A stretch of DNA of 64,000 nucleotides from Tomocerus qinae (taxonomy: Eukaryota > Arthropoda > Collembola > Entomobryomorpha > Tomoceridae): the NCBI GenBank assembly GCA_020055645.1, contig CM034546.1, positions 66,216,001-66,280,000 on the forward strand, given 5' to 3'. Position numbers and translations under genes: made by a program. Below, one piece after another: positions 35,321 to 47,154 of the stretch. The notes below the pieces were generated by a model that saw only the letters and a program-made list of their open reading frames with translations, ran no database searches and was not told where the DNA came from. Positions within the stretch are counted from its first letter, which is position 1; every line of letters starts with the position of its first letter.

Positions 35321-37454
35321 ATGGGAAAGAGAGTTGGTCGGTTTTATGATCCCCGTTCAGTAACCCCAGCCCATAAACGGAGGAAAATTGCAAAAGAAGT
35401 AAAATGCATTATGGACACTATTCAGGCAGAAAGCAGCTCAACGATACAGTGTAAACAATCAAAGCCAGGAAATGATAATTTTGTCCCCGGAAATTTTAAG
35501 TTTTGTACAAACACCACCATATACAGTGAAAGTGAACTAGATCAGGTTTCCGGAATTGAAACAGAAACAAACTCTTCTACCGCTGATGAAGAATTAACTG
35601 ACGTTAGCAGTGAAAGTGATTTCAATTTTGCAAATAACATATCAGATTCTGAACCCTCCATCGGAAATGAGTCAGTGAATGAAGATGATAATCTAAATAC
35701 CGAAGAAAATAGTAATAATACTGATTCACTAATACCGCAAAAAATTAAGGAATGGGCTTGGCAGACGGGTATTCGAGGCAACAAGTTAACTTTACTGCTA
35801 AAAAAACTTCGTGAAGGAGGAGTAAAGAATTTACCGTCCGATGGAAGAACTTTACTTCAAATTAGAAGAGACGTCAAATTAGGGGAATTTTCTGACGGCC
35901 AATATTATTATTTCGGATGTGAAATAAATATAAAACACCTTTTACGGGATATGGTTGTCTTACCGGTAGAAATGGAACTCCGTTTCAACATTGACGGACT
36001 GCCATTGTTTAAAAGTGACCAAACTCAATTTTGGTGCATCCTTGGCTCTACAAATATTCAACGATCAGTAGTGTTTCCAGTAGCTATATTTCAAGGATAT
36101 AAGAAACCGAATTTAGATAGTTTTCTCAATCCGTTTATATTAGAATTAAATAACATCAAAAATAGTGGGTTGGATTTTAGAGGACAAAATATAAAAATAA
36201 AGATGGGACCAATTATGTGCGACGCTCCTGCCAAAGCCTACGTTAAAAATATTGTGCAGTTTAGTGGTTATTATGGCTGCGATTACTGCTGTCAAAAAGG
36301 AGACTACGTTAAAAGTGTAGTGTTTCCTGATACAGAGTCTATTTTACGAACTGACGAAAATTTTCGAGAACTACGTCAGGAAAGTCATCACAAAGGAAAA
36401 TCGCCGTTTGAAAAACTATTGTTTGTTGATATGGTTTACCACTTTGTTCACGACTCTTTACATTTAATCTGTCTTGGAGTATGCAAACGTCTAGTGAAAA
36501 TGTGGTTTAATGAAGCAAAAGGACAATATCGAGTTAAAGGTTCGTTAGCTACAATTGCTTCAAATAAAATGATTGATGCGGCAAAATATAAACCATTAGA
36601 ATTTAACCGAGCTCCAAGAAGTTTCCAATTATTTAAGTTGTTTAAAGGACACGAATGGCAACACGTGGTGCTTTACTATGGAATTGTTGTCTTCAAAGAT
36701 GTAATTTCAAGTTCACATTATGAGCATTTTTTATTACTTCACACAGCAATATACATCTTGTCATGCAGCGGGTTGCTGAATAAAATTAATTTAGCAGAAC
36801 AGTTTTTGTTAAAGTTTGTCAATGACGGTAGGTTGATTTACGGATTAGAATACATGGTGTACAACACACACAGTTTGCTCCACCTAAGTACAGATGTACG
36901 AAACTGGGGAGTTCTTTCCAACTTTAGTGCGTACCCCTTTGAATCGTTTTTGGGGAAACTAAAATCCATGTTAAGGAAGCCAAATCATCCCTTATCCCAA
37001 GTGGTACTAAGTATTCTTGCATGTTTTGACAATAAAACGGACATTGTCAAAATCAAAAAACAAACAGACAGTTGGGAGCCTTCCAAACTTCATGTAACTG
37101 GTCCTCTGGCAGATATTAGTGATGCAATGCAGTACCATAAGTTGGAAGGACCATTTTTTTCTATAATATGCAAAAAATGGAGATAACATCTATATAACTA
37201 CAAAACGGGATATAATTTTAGTTGTGAACATTCTGCAGATCAATTCAGATTTTATATTGTTGGCAAAAAAGTTTGGAACAAAAAAGGATTGTTACAAAAC
37301 CCCGATTAAATCTAGTGAGTTAGATATTTACTCCGTTTCAGAGTTAAAAGACAAAATCGCAAAATATAACTTGGTTGACATTAAGTGCAAAATGTGCGTC
37401 GTACCAGAGGGAAATGAAAAATATATAGTGATCCCATTAGTTCACTGTATTTAA
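35321..37454 (+). CDS. Tnp2-like transposase, one probable frameshift
   Basis: DNA-cutting transposase of the element. The first frame, 35321-37186, begins MGKRVGRFYDPRSV, then an acidic Ser-rich linker (about 75-130), then the catalytic-like part: MELRFNIDGLPLFKSDQTQF, WCILGS, the zinc-knuckle-like CDAPAKAYVKN...GCDYCCQKG, and HDSLHLICLGVCKRLVKMW, a histidine-rich DxxH block typical of this family. The natural C-terminus (about 80 residues, ending YIVIPLVHC) lies in another frame to 37454. The two join at an A6 run near 37168-37174, so one base is missing or extra. An acceptor (aaaatag) just before the ATG suggests a 5' untranslated exon. Full length would be about 710 aa. Without the indel the protein looks intact, so the element could be recent. 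Confidence 0.75.
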
Positions 37455-37512
37455 AATGGTGCCCGTAAAAAAATTGCTAAATTTATTATTAATTTTTTAT
37501 TGTATTAGAACA

Positions 37513-39702
37513 ATGTTTCATGCTGTGGAATTCACTAGTGGAGAAACTGATGAAACCAGTACAGTGGCTGTTGCACTGGACACGTGGATTGAAAAAATAA
37601 ATGGCGAATACCTGTGCTGGTGGCCAAATGGAGTAACGAACTCCGACCAGTTGAATAAATTGTACAACAAACGTGTGGCGCCAGACAATAAAAGTTGGAC
37701 ACTTTTCAACTGCGTAAATTTAAGTGTACAAAATACCATTTACCACTTACCAGTGGTAAGTGGTTTTTAATGGTATTTAACGTTAAATACCACTACCTAA
37801 AAAGTAGTGGTAAGTGGTATAAATGGTAAAAATGGTAAAAAATAGTTTCATTTAAATTTCGTGTTTAAATTTTGAACAAAATTCGGGGGCAAAGTACGAA
37901 ATAGCTTAGCAGATGATCATTGTTGTCACAAATTGATGAGTGCTCATCAATCAGAGTAGGATTCAACAAACAAACAACCCTTGCCGATTGAGAAATTAAT
38001 TGCAATTAAATTAGCATCAATTTTAATTGGGCGATACCAAATACAATCTTTCTTTCTTCATTTTTTTAACTTTTGGTGTACAATCAAATAAATATGATTA
38101 ATTTAATTGATATTGGAAATATTTCATAGAAAACAAATTTTTAAAACTTTTATTTTAGGAAGTCTAGTGTATCTGTACCTAGCTGTCTAATCAATCACTA
38201 AAATTTACCATTTTTACCATTAAATGCATTTTTACCATTAAGTGCATTTTTACCACTGTGATGGTAAAAAAGGCTAAAAAGTGGTAAATTTTGTACACTG
38301 TGCGTAATCCATGCTACAAAAGGTACTTTAACATTCTGGGGCTATTCATTAAAATTAAGTGCTAAATCATTTTAATTTAAGTTATGTCATATCAGCTCAT
38401 CAAAATAATATAATTTATTATTATAATTACCAGATACACTTATGTTGGCCAACCGAAAAGTAGAGAAAATTGTGAATGCTAAGTCTGATAATTTTGAAGA
38501 TGCCGTGGCTACAACGGACGATGAAACGTCCAAACGTTCACGTGCCACAAGGAAAAGAAAAATGTTCGTCGACTCGTCCTGCTCCTCTCAAAGAAGTCAG
38601 TTAACAAAAACTAAAACGATTCAACCCTCTACTAGTCAACACAAAATTGTCCCAGTGCAGGAAATTGTGGCATACGTTAACAGGGAAATAACCGAAGTTC
38701 CTCCAGGAAACGCCCCTATTCCCCAAAATTTAGCAGCTCAAACTCCCGATATTACTTCTGGAGAAATCTTAAATGAAACAGAATATGAAATTATATTGGA
38801 TGGTGAAGTTAATAATTCTCCCACAGCTGCAAAAGTAGTTCGAAACAATCCTGTTACTGAGGAAATTTTCCGAAAGTATTGTGAGTATGTTTTCATTACA
38901 AAAACTTTTTGTGTACAGATGTGAATCTATAATATATATTAATTTCATTGCAGACATTCTTAAAATAATATCGCTAATGGGTATTTAAAATAATATATTT
39001 TAGGTCTTAGACTGCTCTCAAAAATTAAAAGTCTCAAAGCTGAGGTAGCTAATTTGCGAAAGGACATCTCTTCTTTTAAAGATGAACGAAATCCAGTGAC
39101 TGAGTAAATTGAAGCGCCAGATTTTACAACAGAATGGTCACTTCATGAAGTTGAGAAGTTTCAAGCTCAAGAGAAATTACTACTTGACAATAACCTCTAC
39201 CAAAAATCGGTAAGTAAGGTAGTGCAATAATTGACTGCTTAATCATTATATTTACTTTAAAATGATTAAACGTCATTAATTTAATTTTCATTTAATAGAT
39301 ATCGTGGATGGTTCAAACATTTACTGAAAAAAAATTTGGACAAATGGCTAGAGGCATATTAACCAAAATGCTGAGTGTGGAGATGCAGCAAAATTTCACA
39401 TTTAGCGAAAAAGCAAAATCACCGCTAATGAAATTTGAAAGTACGAAGGCTTACTTGTTGATAAAAGGTGTGTGAAACCTATTATTATTTCATATTGTGT
39501 TTCTTTTTGTAAATTAAGTCAAAGGTTATTAAAAAGGGTAACAAAGTTGTTTTCAACATTATTTGCAGATTCTGTAAAGGCAAGCTTTCCTAAGGCTGAA
39601 TCATCGGACATCAGATCATGCATTCAAAACTGGCTGCAACACAAAACAAACAGGAAACAAGAAAATAAAAGGGTCAAAGTTAATGCTACAGAAAATCAAT
39701 AA
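37513..39702 (+). pseudogene. DUF4806-like accessory gene of the transposon, broken by a MITE and a stop codon
   Basis: Second gene of the element. It starts MFHAVEFTSGETDE at 37513 and runs past CWWPN to W-T-L-F-N-C, where a MITE (about 37719-38300) interrupts it. Later exons: about 38432-38880 (basic, RSRATRKRKMF; ends EEIFRKY), 39004-39209, 39299-39468 and 39570-39702, all GT-AG. The 39004 exon has an in-frame TAA near 39105, after a coiled-coil-like stretch (LLSKIKSLKAEVANLRKDIS). The last two exons hold the DUF4806-type block (FTEKKFGQMARGILTKMLSV, FSEKAKSPLMKFE, DSVKASFPKAESSDIRS) and a basic tail. It is probably a DNA-binding partner of the transposase, by analogy to TnpA of plant CACTA elements; this is inference. 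Confidence 0.65.
37711..38308. mobile_element. hAT-type MITE inserted in the accessory gene
   Basis: The right end is TTTTGTACACTG (to 38300), and the left has AGTGTACAAAAT (from 37722). Both flanks carry TGCGTAA (37711-37718 TGCGTAAA; 38301-38308 TGCGTAAT), a diverged 8-bp duplication. TACCATTTTTACCA-like words fill both ends. A truncated second copy lies at 59886-60124 in the opposite orientation, sharing more than 200 bases with the right half of this one. Confidence 0.78.
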
Positions 39703-40049
39703 AAATACAATATATAAGTGTGTACTAAAATATTTCTTGCAATATTTTATATTCTTATAGTATAGTAGAATCTGCTTATTTTTTATAGAAACCAGCAATT
39801 ATAATTTTTTAAGTGAATTTAAATAATTTTAACACGAAAATTTATAACCAAATGTGGATTAATGGAAATTAATTATATATTGCAATCCATTTTTAATTCT
39901 TTTATATTGTATAAACTGATAAACATTGTAAAAGTAGTTTTTTATAAATTGTTTAAAACGTAAAATAAAATTTGTGCTTTAAAAGTGAAATAAACCGCCA
40001 ATAATATCAAAGTTGTTTGATTGCCGCCTTATTTTAATAGCATCACATG

Positions 40050-40260
40050 ACATCCTATAATATCCTCAAAATGGCATCCATAAGATATCCGAGGATAATT
40101 CTAAATGCATCCATAAGATATCCGAGGATCATCATAAATGCATCCATAAGATATCCGAGGATCATCCTAAATGCATCCATAGTGTATCCTAAGACCATCA
40201 TATGCGGCATCTTTAGGACATCTAAATGTCATCATACTGAATGCTCAGTCGAGGCGTTCA
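40050..40260. repeat. Right subterminal repeats of the 5.8-kb transposon
   Basis: At least four tandem copies of a ~33-bp unit, ATGCATCCATAAGATATCCG followed by AGGATCATC.TAA (40070-40200), the last copies more diverged. They translate to an artefactual repetitive open frame and are not a gene. Confidence 0.8.
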
Positions 40261-41168
40261 AAACGTGCACCAGGATGCCCAGACTGTTAATCTGCAGATA
40301 TCATCTTCAGACATAACATTCTGACATCGTGATTGTCATCATTTTGATCATCAAAGGATCAGATGTGGTTTGTTGATAAATACATATAGTGTTAAAAACT
40401 GTCAAAATGTTTACATCATGACAATTTAATTAATATTTTAGTAAGTAAACAATTGAATTCATTTTATGTTGAATATTTATATTTTATTTAGCTTTTGTAC
40501 CGTTAAGAGTAGAAGGGTATACACTTTTATTTAATTTTTACTATCATTAGCTAAATATTTAGTTGCTGCATGCAGGATTTCATGTTTGAATTTCATTGCA
40601 AATTAGGGACGGACGATGCCCTATGGTACATTGGCCGCCAATAATAATGACCTTGCTTAAATTGTATGTATATAATATTATATTATAATTGCAATAATTA
40701 TATACCTTGTAGTGAATCTGATGAAGCAGTCGGTGAAGATGGGGATAGTGTTCCTTTCTTTCCATTACAAGTAATTAGGTTTCTAAGACACTGAAGAGTA
40801 GTAATTAAATAATTACAAACTCATTTTCACAGGTATACAATTATAAATTAGTAATGAACAATTTTCTCACTTACCGACATTATTATAAGAGATATGTAGA
40901 GGTGAGGAATTGTAGTTCTTTAGATATAGTAGTTATAGTTATCGCAAATATCGAATATTTGCACTGCAAAAATAGTGTCGGAATTGGAAACTCTTTAAAT
41001 TACTCTTTTGGGATATATGCTGCTATCCTTGTACAGCTGTGTAGTTGTGGTTTTATTCTTGTTGTGTACATTATTATTCACTTAATGATATGTTTGAGAC
41101 GGAATAAATGACACACGAAACAGCTAGTCGTGATATGTAGATTCCTGTCAAATTATTAAAATGTTGAT

Positions 41169-41577
41169 TGATATTTCAAGGTCTCGGACCTACCGTGATT
41201 TTCAAAACCCGTCTTATATGCCCGAAAATCGTCCCCTAATATTTGCTGAGGAAAAGATGAAAAGGTGGGGAAACTTTGTGGGACCATTTTAAGGCACCAG
41301 AGCTGGGCATAATTTTCCTCTGCTCGGCCCGGGCTGACACCATATTTTTTCAAACTTCAATCGGTATGTTGTGCCTGCTCAGATTCAGATTTTAAGCAAT
41401 TTCAAAAATCTTTTTTAACTTTTACCAAGAAGTCAGGCCAAGACTAACAATTTTTGTTATTCTGATTTTCGTTCGTTCATGACTGGGCCTGGAAGAAGAA
41501 TTCTAAAAAAAATCGGCGGCCTGCGGGCCGAGCCCAGCTCTGCCAAGCAAGGTAGGTCCTTGGTCCTTCAAATATCA
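41169..41577. mobile_element. Inverted-repeat element (MITE), 409 bp
   Basis: The left end is TGATATTTCAAGGTCTCGGA followed by CCTACC; the right end read backwards is TGATATTTGAAGGACCAAGG followed by ACCTACC. The interior has a second inverted pair (GAGCTGGGC near 41300 against GCCCAGCTC near 41530). No coding capacity. Superfamily undetermined. Confidence 0.65.
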
Positions 41578-41767
41578 GTTACCATTTCTTCCTTCCGTTT
41601 TGTATTAATCGAGTTACTTCCGTGAAAAAAAGAATGTGAGTAAAGTAGCCGATTTAACCTAGCCCTAATAATTAAATTTATTCTAACGAGGTTAAAAGGA
41701 ACCTGAAAAAACTTTTGTAGGTCAGGTCCTTTAATACTGTTTTTTCATCGTATCTCGTGTTTTCAAC

Positions 41768-41954
41768 CAGGGTTACCAGATTTTTAAAATAAATCCAGCC
41801 TGATAAAATATTGTTTTCTAATGTTCAATGAACAATAAATTAATCGACACCCATTGTAGATGTTTTAAGCATATTTAAGTATATTACAAGTATTTAAAAA
41901 TTCTTCCAAGTATTGGGCTCAATTTTTGCCATTCAAGTCGACCTGGTAACCCTG
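41768..41954. mobile_element. Small inverted-repeat element, 187 bp
   Basis: Ends CAGGGTTACCAGA and, inverted, CAGGGTTACCAGG, with an AT-rich centre. The CAGGG tips are hAT-like, but no target duplication is visible. Confidence 0.5.
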
Positions 41955-44559
41955 AATCTCATAGACAACTTGAGGGTGTGAATACGATGAAATATGATCT
42001 TTGAACAAATACGCAAATCATAAAAACAAAGATATTATGTATATCACCAAAATTCTAAAACAAACATTGTATTGTACAAAATCAATATGTAATGTATATA
42101 AAATTCCATTTTTGTCTGAACTCTCGTCGTCCCACGTCTTAAATTCTCTTGTTTCTCTATAAAGTTATACAGGAGAGAGGAGAGTTTCAGTTCTAGTGCC
42201 AGTGTAAAATGTGTTATTTACTTCCCTGACAGAGAAAAAGTTATTTATTTTCCACTTCACTCACGCACAGTTGTTCGTAACTTTATATGAAATGTAAATT
42301 GAGCAACCTGACCGATTTTTTATCCACTATAATCTTCTTGCGACTGCAGTGCAGTGCAAACGTGACTAAATAAAAAATAATAGCATGTCCAGTGTGTAGA
42401 TCAGATCGATAGTAGTCTGAAGATCACATGGGTCGTGACGTCACCCTTATTGACTGATACAGAAATTTTCATCCGCCTGTACCTGTAAGTGAAGCTCCAA
42501 AATATTTAACACAATATTATGATCAATATTATTCTGTATAGCAGGATAATTGTTTTTAAAAAGTAGGGATAAGCTCATTATTACAACAACATTAAAATTA
42601 TCATAAACATGACATAAGGTCACATAAAATGGCATCATAAAATTAAAGCAAAGGAAAATAAAACAAAGGATATTAAATCTGATAGCGATTGATTTGTTCT
42701 TTTGCACTAATATATTGATAATTTATGTTTTAGTCAATTCTAATCTGGTGATATCTGTTTTTAATAGACATTTTTGTTATGCATTTTTATAATTAAAAGT
42801 TTATGCCAGTTTTTCAATTTTTAACATAATAATAATATTATGCTTGTTTTTTTGTCTTGCATTAATTTTGTTATTGTATTTTTGCCTAATTCTAATTATT
42901 TAGCTATATCACTGTTTTTATTGTACTTATATTAAGTTGTTTTAAAACTATTTCTTGAGCAATGACTTACATTATCAGTTCCAATTTATCAGTTTGTATT
43001 TTCCACGATTCCTCTTAAACTTAACCCAGAATATTTCCCACACGAAATACTGCAAAATTCCTCAAAATATGGCACGTTATGGCATATTTAAAAATTAGCC
43101 GGTAACAGGACCCAGGCCCTATTATAACCATAGCTAGTGAGTTAACAAACAGCAATGATTAAAAGTTGTTTTCCAGTACATCATCATTTTTCGATGAGGG
43201 ATATCATCAGTTTAAGCTCGAAAATATGCATTTACATTTCGTTATTTGGAAAGGTCGCTCCCGCAAAGAATATTAGGCCAAAATTTCTTATGATTATGCA
43301 CTTTCCATATTTTCCAATCCAAGTCATTTTCATATTCTATGTATTATACAATCGTTGTGTTCATAGCCCGGCCCTAAATTCACCTCACGTTACAACACTT
43401 GCATCCACTTCCCAATTACTAAACTGAACACTAAGTCGCATCTTAAAATTTCCCCACTAATTCCACATTCCCCACTGAGTTAGAGTTGGCAAATATCTGC
43501 AAACAATTCCGCGCACAGAAATCATGCTACATAATTATGATAATTATATACAAAATTTACAACTGTTTAGAATAATTTACCATCACAGCGGTAAAAATGC
43601 ACGGTAGATAATGACAATCCATTCACACAATTAGACCTAGGCACATGTTTTAATGTTCTATAAGCCAACGCAACCAACTAGTTGCACATAATGCAGAGTT
43701 GCAGAACTGCGAAAGCGGGATTCATTTCGAACCGAATCCAATCATTTCATTGGCTGATACGTTTGCAAATTCTGAGCAGAATTGCGCAGCAAAAAGGCAT
43801 GTTTTACTTCTGCACCTTGCTTTCGCAGCAAACTAGAATTACTAGTACATTTATATATGTGAACTATCTATCGTGTGTTTTAAAATATTTACACAAGTTT
43901 CTTTTACCTATAATTGATTTCTGAACAATTGACAACACACCCCCAAACTAAAAAGGGTACAACCTACTACTTCCAAAAATACCTAAAAAACAAGAGGTCA
44001 ACAAAAGTGGTGTCCGAGTGAAATTTATTCTTTCGTTTTTGAAAGAATCGATTAAAGTTGGAAGGCAAATAGCGGTAAAATTTTATTTAAATAGCTACTA
44101 CCAAAAAGTCAGCATCAATAATAATAACTTAGTCGAGCATTTTTGGCAATTGAGTCGACGAGTTTGCTTAATGATTTAAACAGTTTAAAACTCCTGAAAT
44201 GAATAATGCAACTTTCATCACAGGTAAATAGGAAATGCTAGTGCAAATTTGCAAAATCAACTCAAGCAGATTGTTGCGAAAATGAGGCAAATGCTTCTGA
44301 TCATGCGCAAACTGACTGTGTTTCTTCGTTTCTGCAATTTTGCGAGTAGATTGAGTTGGCCTTATTTAACTAAAATACATCGAATTAATATTTATATCTA
44401 AATCTTCAGTGAAAGCGCACTGAGACGATATAAACCTGTTTATTCATTTAGAACAGCATTATAAACTGTCTATCCACCAATAGGTTTGACAGATATTGTG
44501 GCAAATTGCTTATTAGTTGGAGTGCTTGAAGTCTAGATATCATATCATTAAAAAGGACG

Positions 44560-45720
44560 TCAACAATTGGTGGTTGATAGGAAAGAAAATCAATGAAAGA
44601 GATTTTATAAATGTTTTTGGGATAAGGGGAGACTCGAAACTTTGGCATAGATTGTTTTAGTAACCCCTAACAGAACGACTAAGTGCCAATAAGTTTCCTA
44701 CCAACTCGGTACCCGAATAATAACCATTATTTTTTTATATCCTATGTGCATACAATTGATAGTTGAAATTTGACATTTAGGTAAAGGACAATATTGTAGA
44801 CAGAAAATGTTGGCTCGTACGTTTCCCAATTTAAAAAAAGATTTGAACAGTTTGTGATAGCTAGGAATGAAGAATACCATAAAAGGAAACTTGTGTGTCT
44901 AAATGAAAGATAAGTATTATCTCATTGGCGTCCACCCCAGAATTGCATTAAAATTTTCGACGAAGATCAGGTTTTAACGCTAAATAAGACGTAGAAGGAT
45001 TTAGGGTAGAACATTCAAAAGAAAATTTTTAATTAATATTATAGTACAAGGAAAAATAATTGAAATGTATGCATTTTAAATAAGCTAACATTTTGTCGAA
45101 AGACAATTTGTAGTGAGAATTGTGGCTAGAAGAAAATAGATAGAAGAATAGATAGAAGAAAGTAGGGATAGAAGAAAATGAATTAAAAAAATTATAAATC
45201 TTTTTGGGCTACTCTGAGACTCGAAACTTAAACTTTGTCTTAGAGGGTCCTAGCCAGCACTTACAGCAACAGTAAGGTGCCAGTTAATTTTCATGAAGGT
45301 ACCAACCCGTAGCCGAAAAATAACCATTATTTTTCTAACAATGCATTTTTCTATGTGTATGCAATTAAAAGTTGACATTCAGGCAAAAGAAAATTGGAGA
45401 CAGAAAATGTTTGCTGTTATGTTTTCCAATAAAAAGGATTTGAACAGTTTGTGATAGATGGGAAAGAAGAAAATCAATAAAGGAAAATTTGGAAATTGTG
45501 TCTAAATGAAAGATTAGTATTACCTCATTGGCGTCCACCCCAGAATTGCATTAAAATTTTCGACGAAGATCAGGTTTTAACGTTAAAGAAGATGTAAAAG
45601 GATTTAGGGTGGAACATTCAAATGAAAATTTTTAATTAATATTGTAGTACAACATGTGTAATTCGAGACTCAAAACGTAGACTTTCTTCTAGAAGTATCT
45701 ACTATTGCCCACTAACAGCT
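44560..45720. repeat. Large tandem repeat, period about 589 bp, two full units and a partial third
   Basis: GAGACTCGAAACTT occurs at 44628 and 45217, and GAGACTCAAAACGT at 45664. Long blocks repeat almost exactly: CATTGGCGTCCACCCCAGAA (44924 and 45525), TTTTCGACGAAGATCAGGTT, ATAACCATTATTTTT and GATTTGAACAGTTTGTGATA. The last unit is shortened. The small minus-strand open frames in it are not conserved between the units, so it is probably non-coding. Confidence 0.8.
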
Positions 45721-47154
45721 CCAGTTCTTGGTTATCCTGCTTTGCGAATGTCTTAATTACAATTTATTCTGGTATTTGAGGCGTATTTAGATAAGTATAG
45801 TGTTTTTTAAAACTCTAGTCAAAGTTTACCTTGTTATTTAAATTTGAACACAAATTTTGATTACTTTTCTCATATTTCATTTATGCGTATGTATGCGTGT
45901 GTGTAATAGAATATTTTGAAATTGGACCAAAATGTTGACCCGTAAACTTTTTGAAATAGCAGCCTAGTATGAAATAAAGAAATTAACCTTAATCTGGATA
46001 ATTCGAACTACATTTAGCATCTTTCGAAATTTAAACCGAATGCCTAAACGTTTTGAAATTCAATAGCAATCCTGTGACCTAGTATTAATAATCACGACTT
46101 AGAAAAATTTCATTTGGAGTGTATTGGCATGGCCATGGCCATGGGCACGAAAATTTCCTGATAGATACATACTTACATACAAATCGACACGGGTATTCAT
46201 GCGGATTTATTTATGCGCTTGTCCGACATCGCGTTTATATTATACGATTGATGCCAATGTAGTGATATGGCCCATATCACTACATTGGCATATCATATCA
46301 TATGGGTTATGCCTTCAGCCTGAAACCCTGTAACACGTTCTATTTATATTATTATTATGACATATGAATTGACATGACCAGGTTCTCCATGATATAATAT
46401 ATTATTATTATGTGTATTGTTGTGATTTGACCCGATACTCTACCTTACCCTGGTATGGTGACCAAGTCCCTGCCAATAATATGTTCGTCGTCACACGGGT
46501 AGTAAATGAATTAGAGATGTGCACTTTATTTAATACTAAATAGATAGAGTGTAAATTAATTAGAATCAATGAAGAACAATAGAGATGAGTTAGATAGGTG
46601 TGAAAGATGTGTCCTCGAAGATTCTCCCGAGGTTGCTCCTGCTCCGCTACTCCAACACGACTGACTGCACGATCCTGTTCTCGCCGCTTCTACCCAAATC
46701 CATTCCGTCCGTGGCAGAGCACACCGTAGATTAGTTGAGTATTGAGCCGAGGAGACCGCTGGGGTCTCTACACCAAGATTACTGAAAGACTAATAATGGA
46801 TTCAAAAATCAAGCAATTTATTTAGAAGATTTATTTACCAAACATTACTTAGAGATTTAAGATAACTAACATACCAAATTTCATGTTATAAATCGAATGA
46901 AGGCGCAAATATTATATCAAGCCACTCACAAATAATTTATTAAAAGATGTATCTGTATGTAGGTAAACCAATTAGAAAATGAACTGGTTAAATTATTTTA
47001 AAATGTTTGTATAATTATACAATTACAATATAATTATAATTCAAAACATACACTTTAATTTCAATCATTTCTAACTAGTTTTTGTTTCAAAATCAAGAAA
47101 AATGATACATCAACAGCCTAAAAAATACCCATGTTATGTTCGAAAGGCAAATCA
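45721..47154. other. Non-coding stretch with a palindrome and a possible solo LTR
   Basis: No gene. Contains a 41-bp perfect hairpin at 46251-46291 and, at about 46422-46780, a segment more GC-rich than its surroundings, beginning TGTGATTTGACCCGATACTC and ending GGGTCTCTACA, which has TG...CA ends like a solo LTR. No target duplication was found, so that call is weak. Confidence 0.4.
46251..46291. repeat. Perfect 20-bp-arm palindrome with one-base loop
   Basis: ATGCCAATGTAGTGATATGG, then C, then the exact complement. It is too short for a typical animal microRNA precursor. It could be the tip of a fold-back element or a cruciform-prone site. Confidence 0.85.

Larger units (their letters stand above)
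34572..40376 (+). mobile_element. 5.8-kb DNA transposon, CACTA/EnSpm-like, with transposase and DUF4806-like gene
   Basis: Inverted ends TCAGCAAACCACGTC (from 34572) and, on the other strand, TCAACAAACCACATC (to 40376), both flanked by TA. Similarity continues inward for about 60 bases (GATCAT, TGACAATCA, GTCAGAA). Subterminal repeats occur at both ends. Inside are a Tnp2-type transposase (35321-37454) and a multi-exon DUF4806-like gene (37513-39702), both +. I recall this gene pair from other animal genomes but could not check it. The left end is 65 bp from the thioester gene's large exon. Confidence 0.72.
40379..44559. other. Gene-poor DNA with TIR elements
   Basis: No coding exon was recognised. 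The missing signal-peptide exon of the thioester gene could lie at the left of this stretch; a strong minus-strand donor (GTAAGTGAG at about 40878-40870) was seen, but no convincing exon before it. Two inverted-repeat elements (41169 and 41768) are listed separately. The remainder is AT-rich unique-looking sequence. Confidence 0.45.

Noticed and set aside
37456-37512. Upstream ATG at 37456 for the accessory gene
   Set aside because: The first 19 codons are AT-rich and precede an acceptor-like tattgtattag; MFHAVEF at 37513 fits the family start better.
40050-40200. CRISPR-like direct repeats
   Set aside because: The repeats are contiguous without unique spacers, in a eukaryotic transposon end.
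40047-40316. 89-codon frame with ASIRYPRII repeats
   Set aside because: Produced by the transposon's 33-bp subterminal repeats.
44448-44880. Minus-strand frames in the 589-bp tandem repeat, considered as a retroelement fragment
   Set aside because: The second unit does not keep the frames, and no reverse-transcriptase motif is visible.
46440-46500. tRNA-like stretch around GGTGACCAAGTCCCTGCC
   Set aside because: No cloverleaf with acceptor stem, anticodon and T-arm could be drawn.
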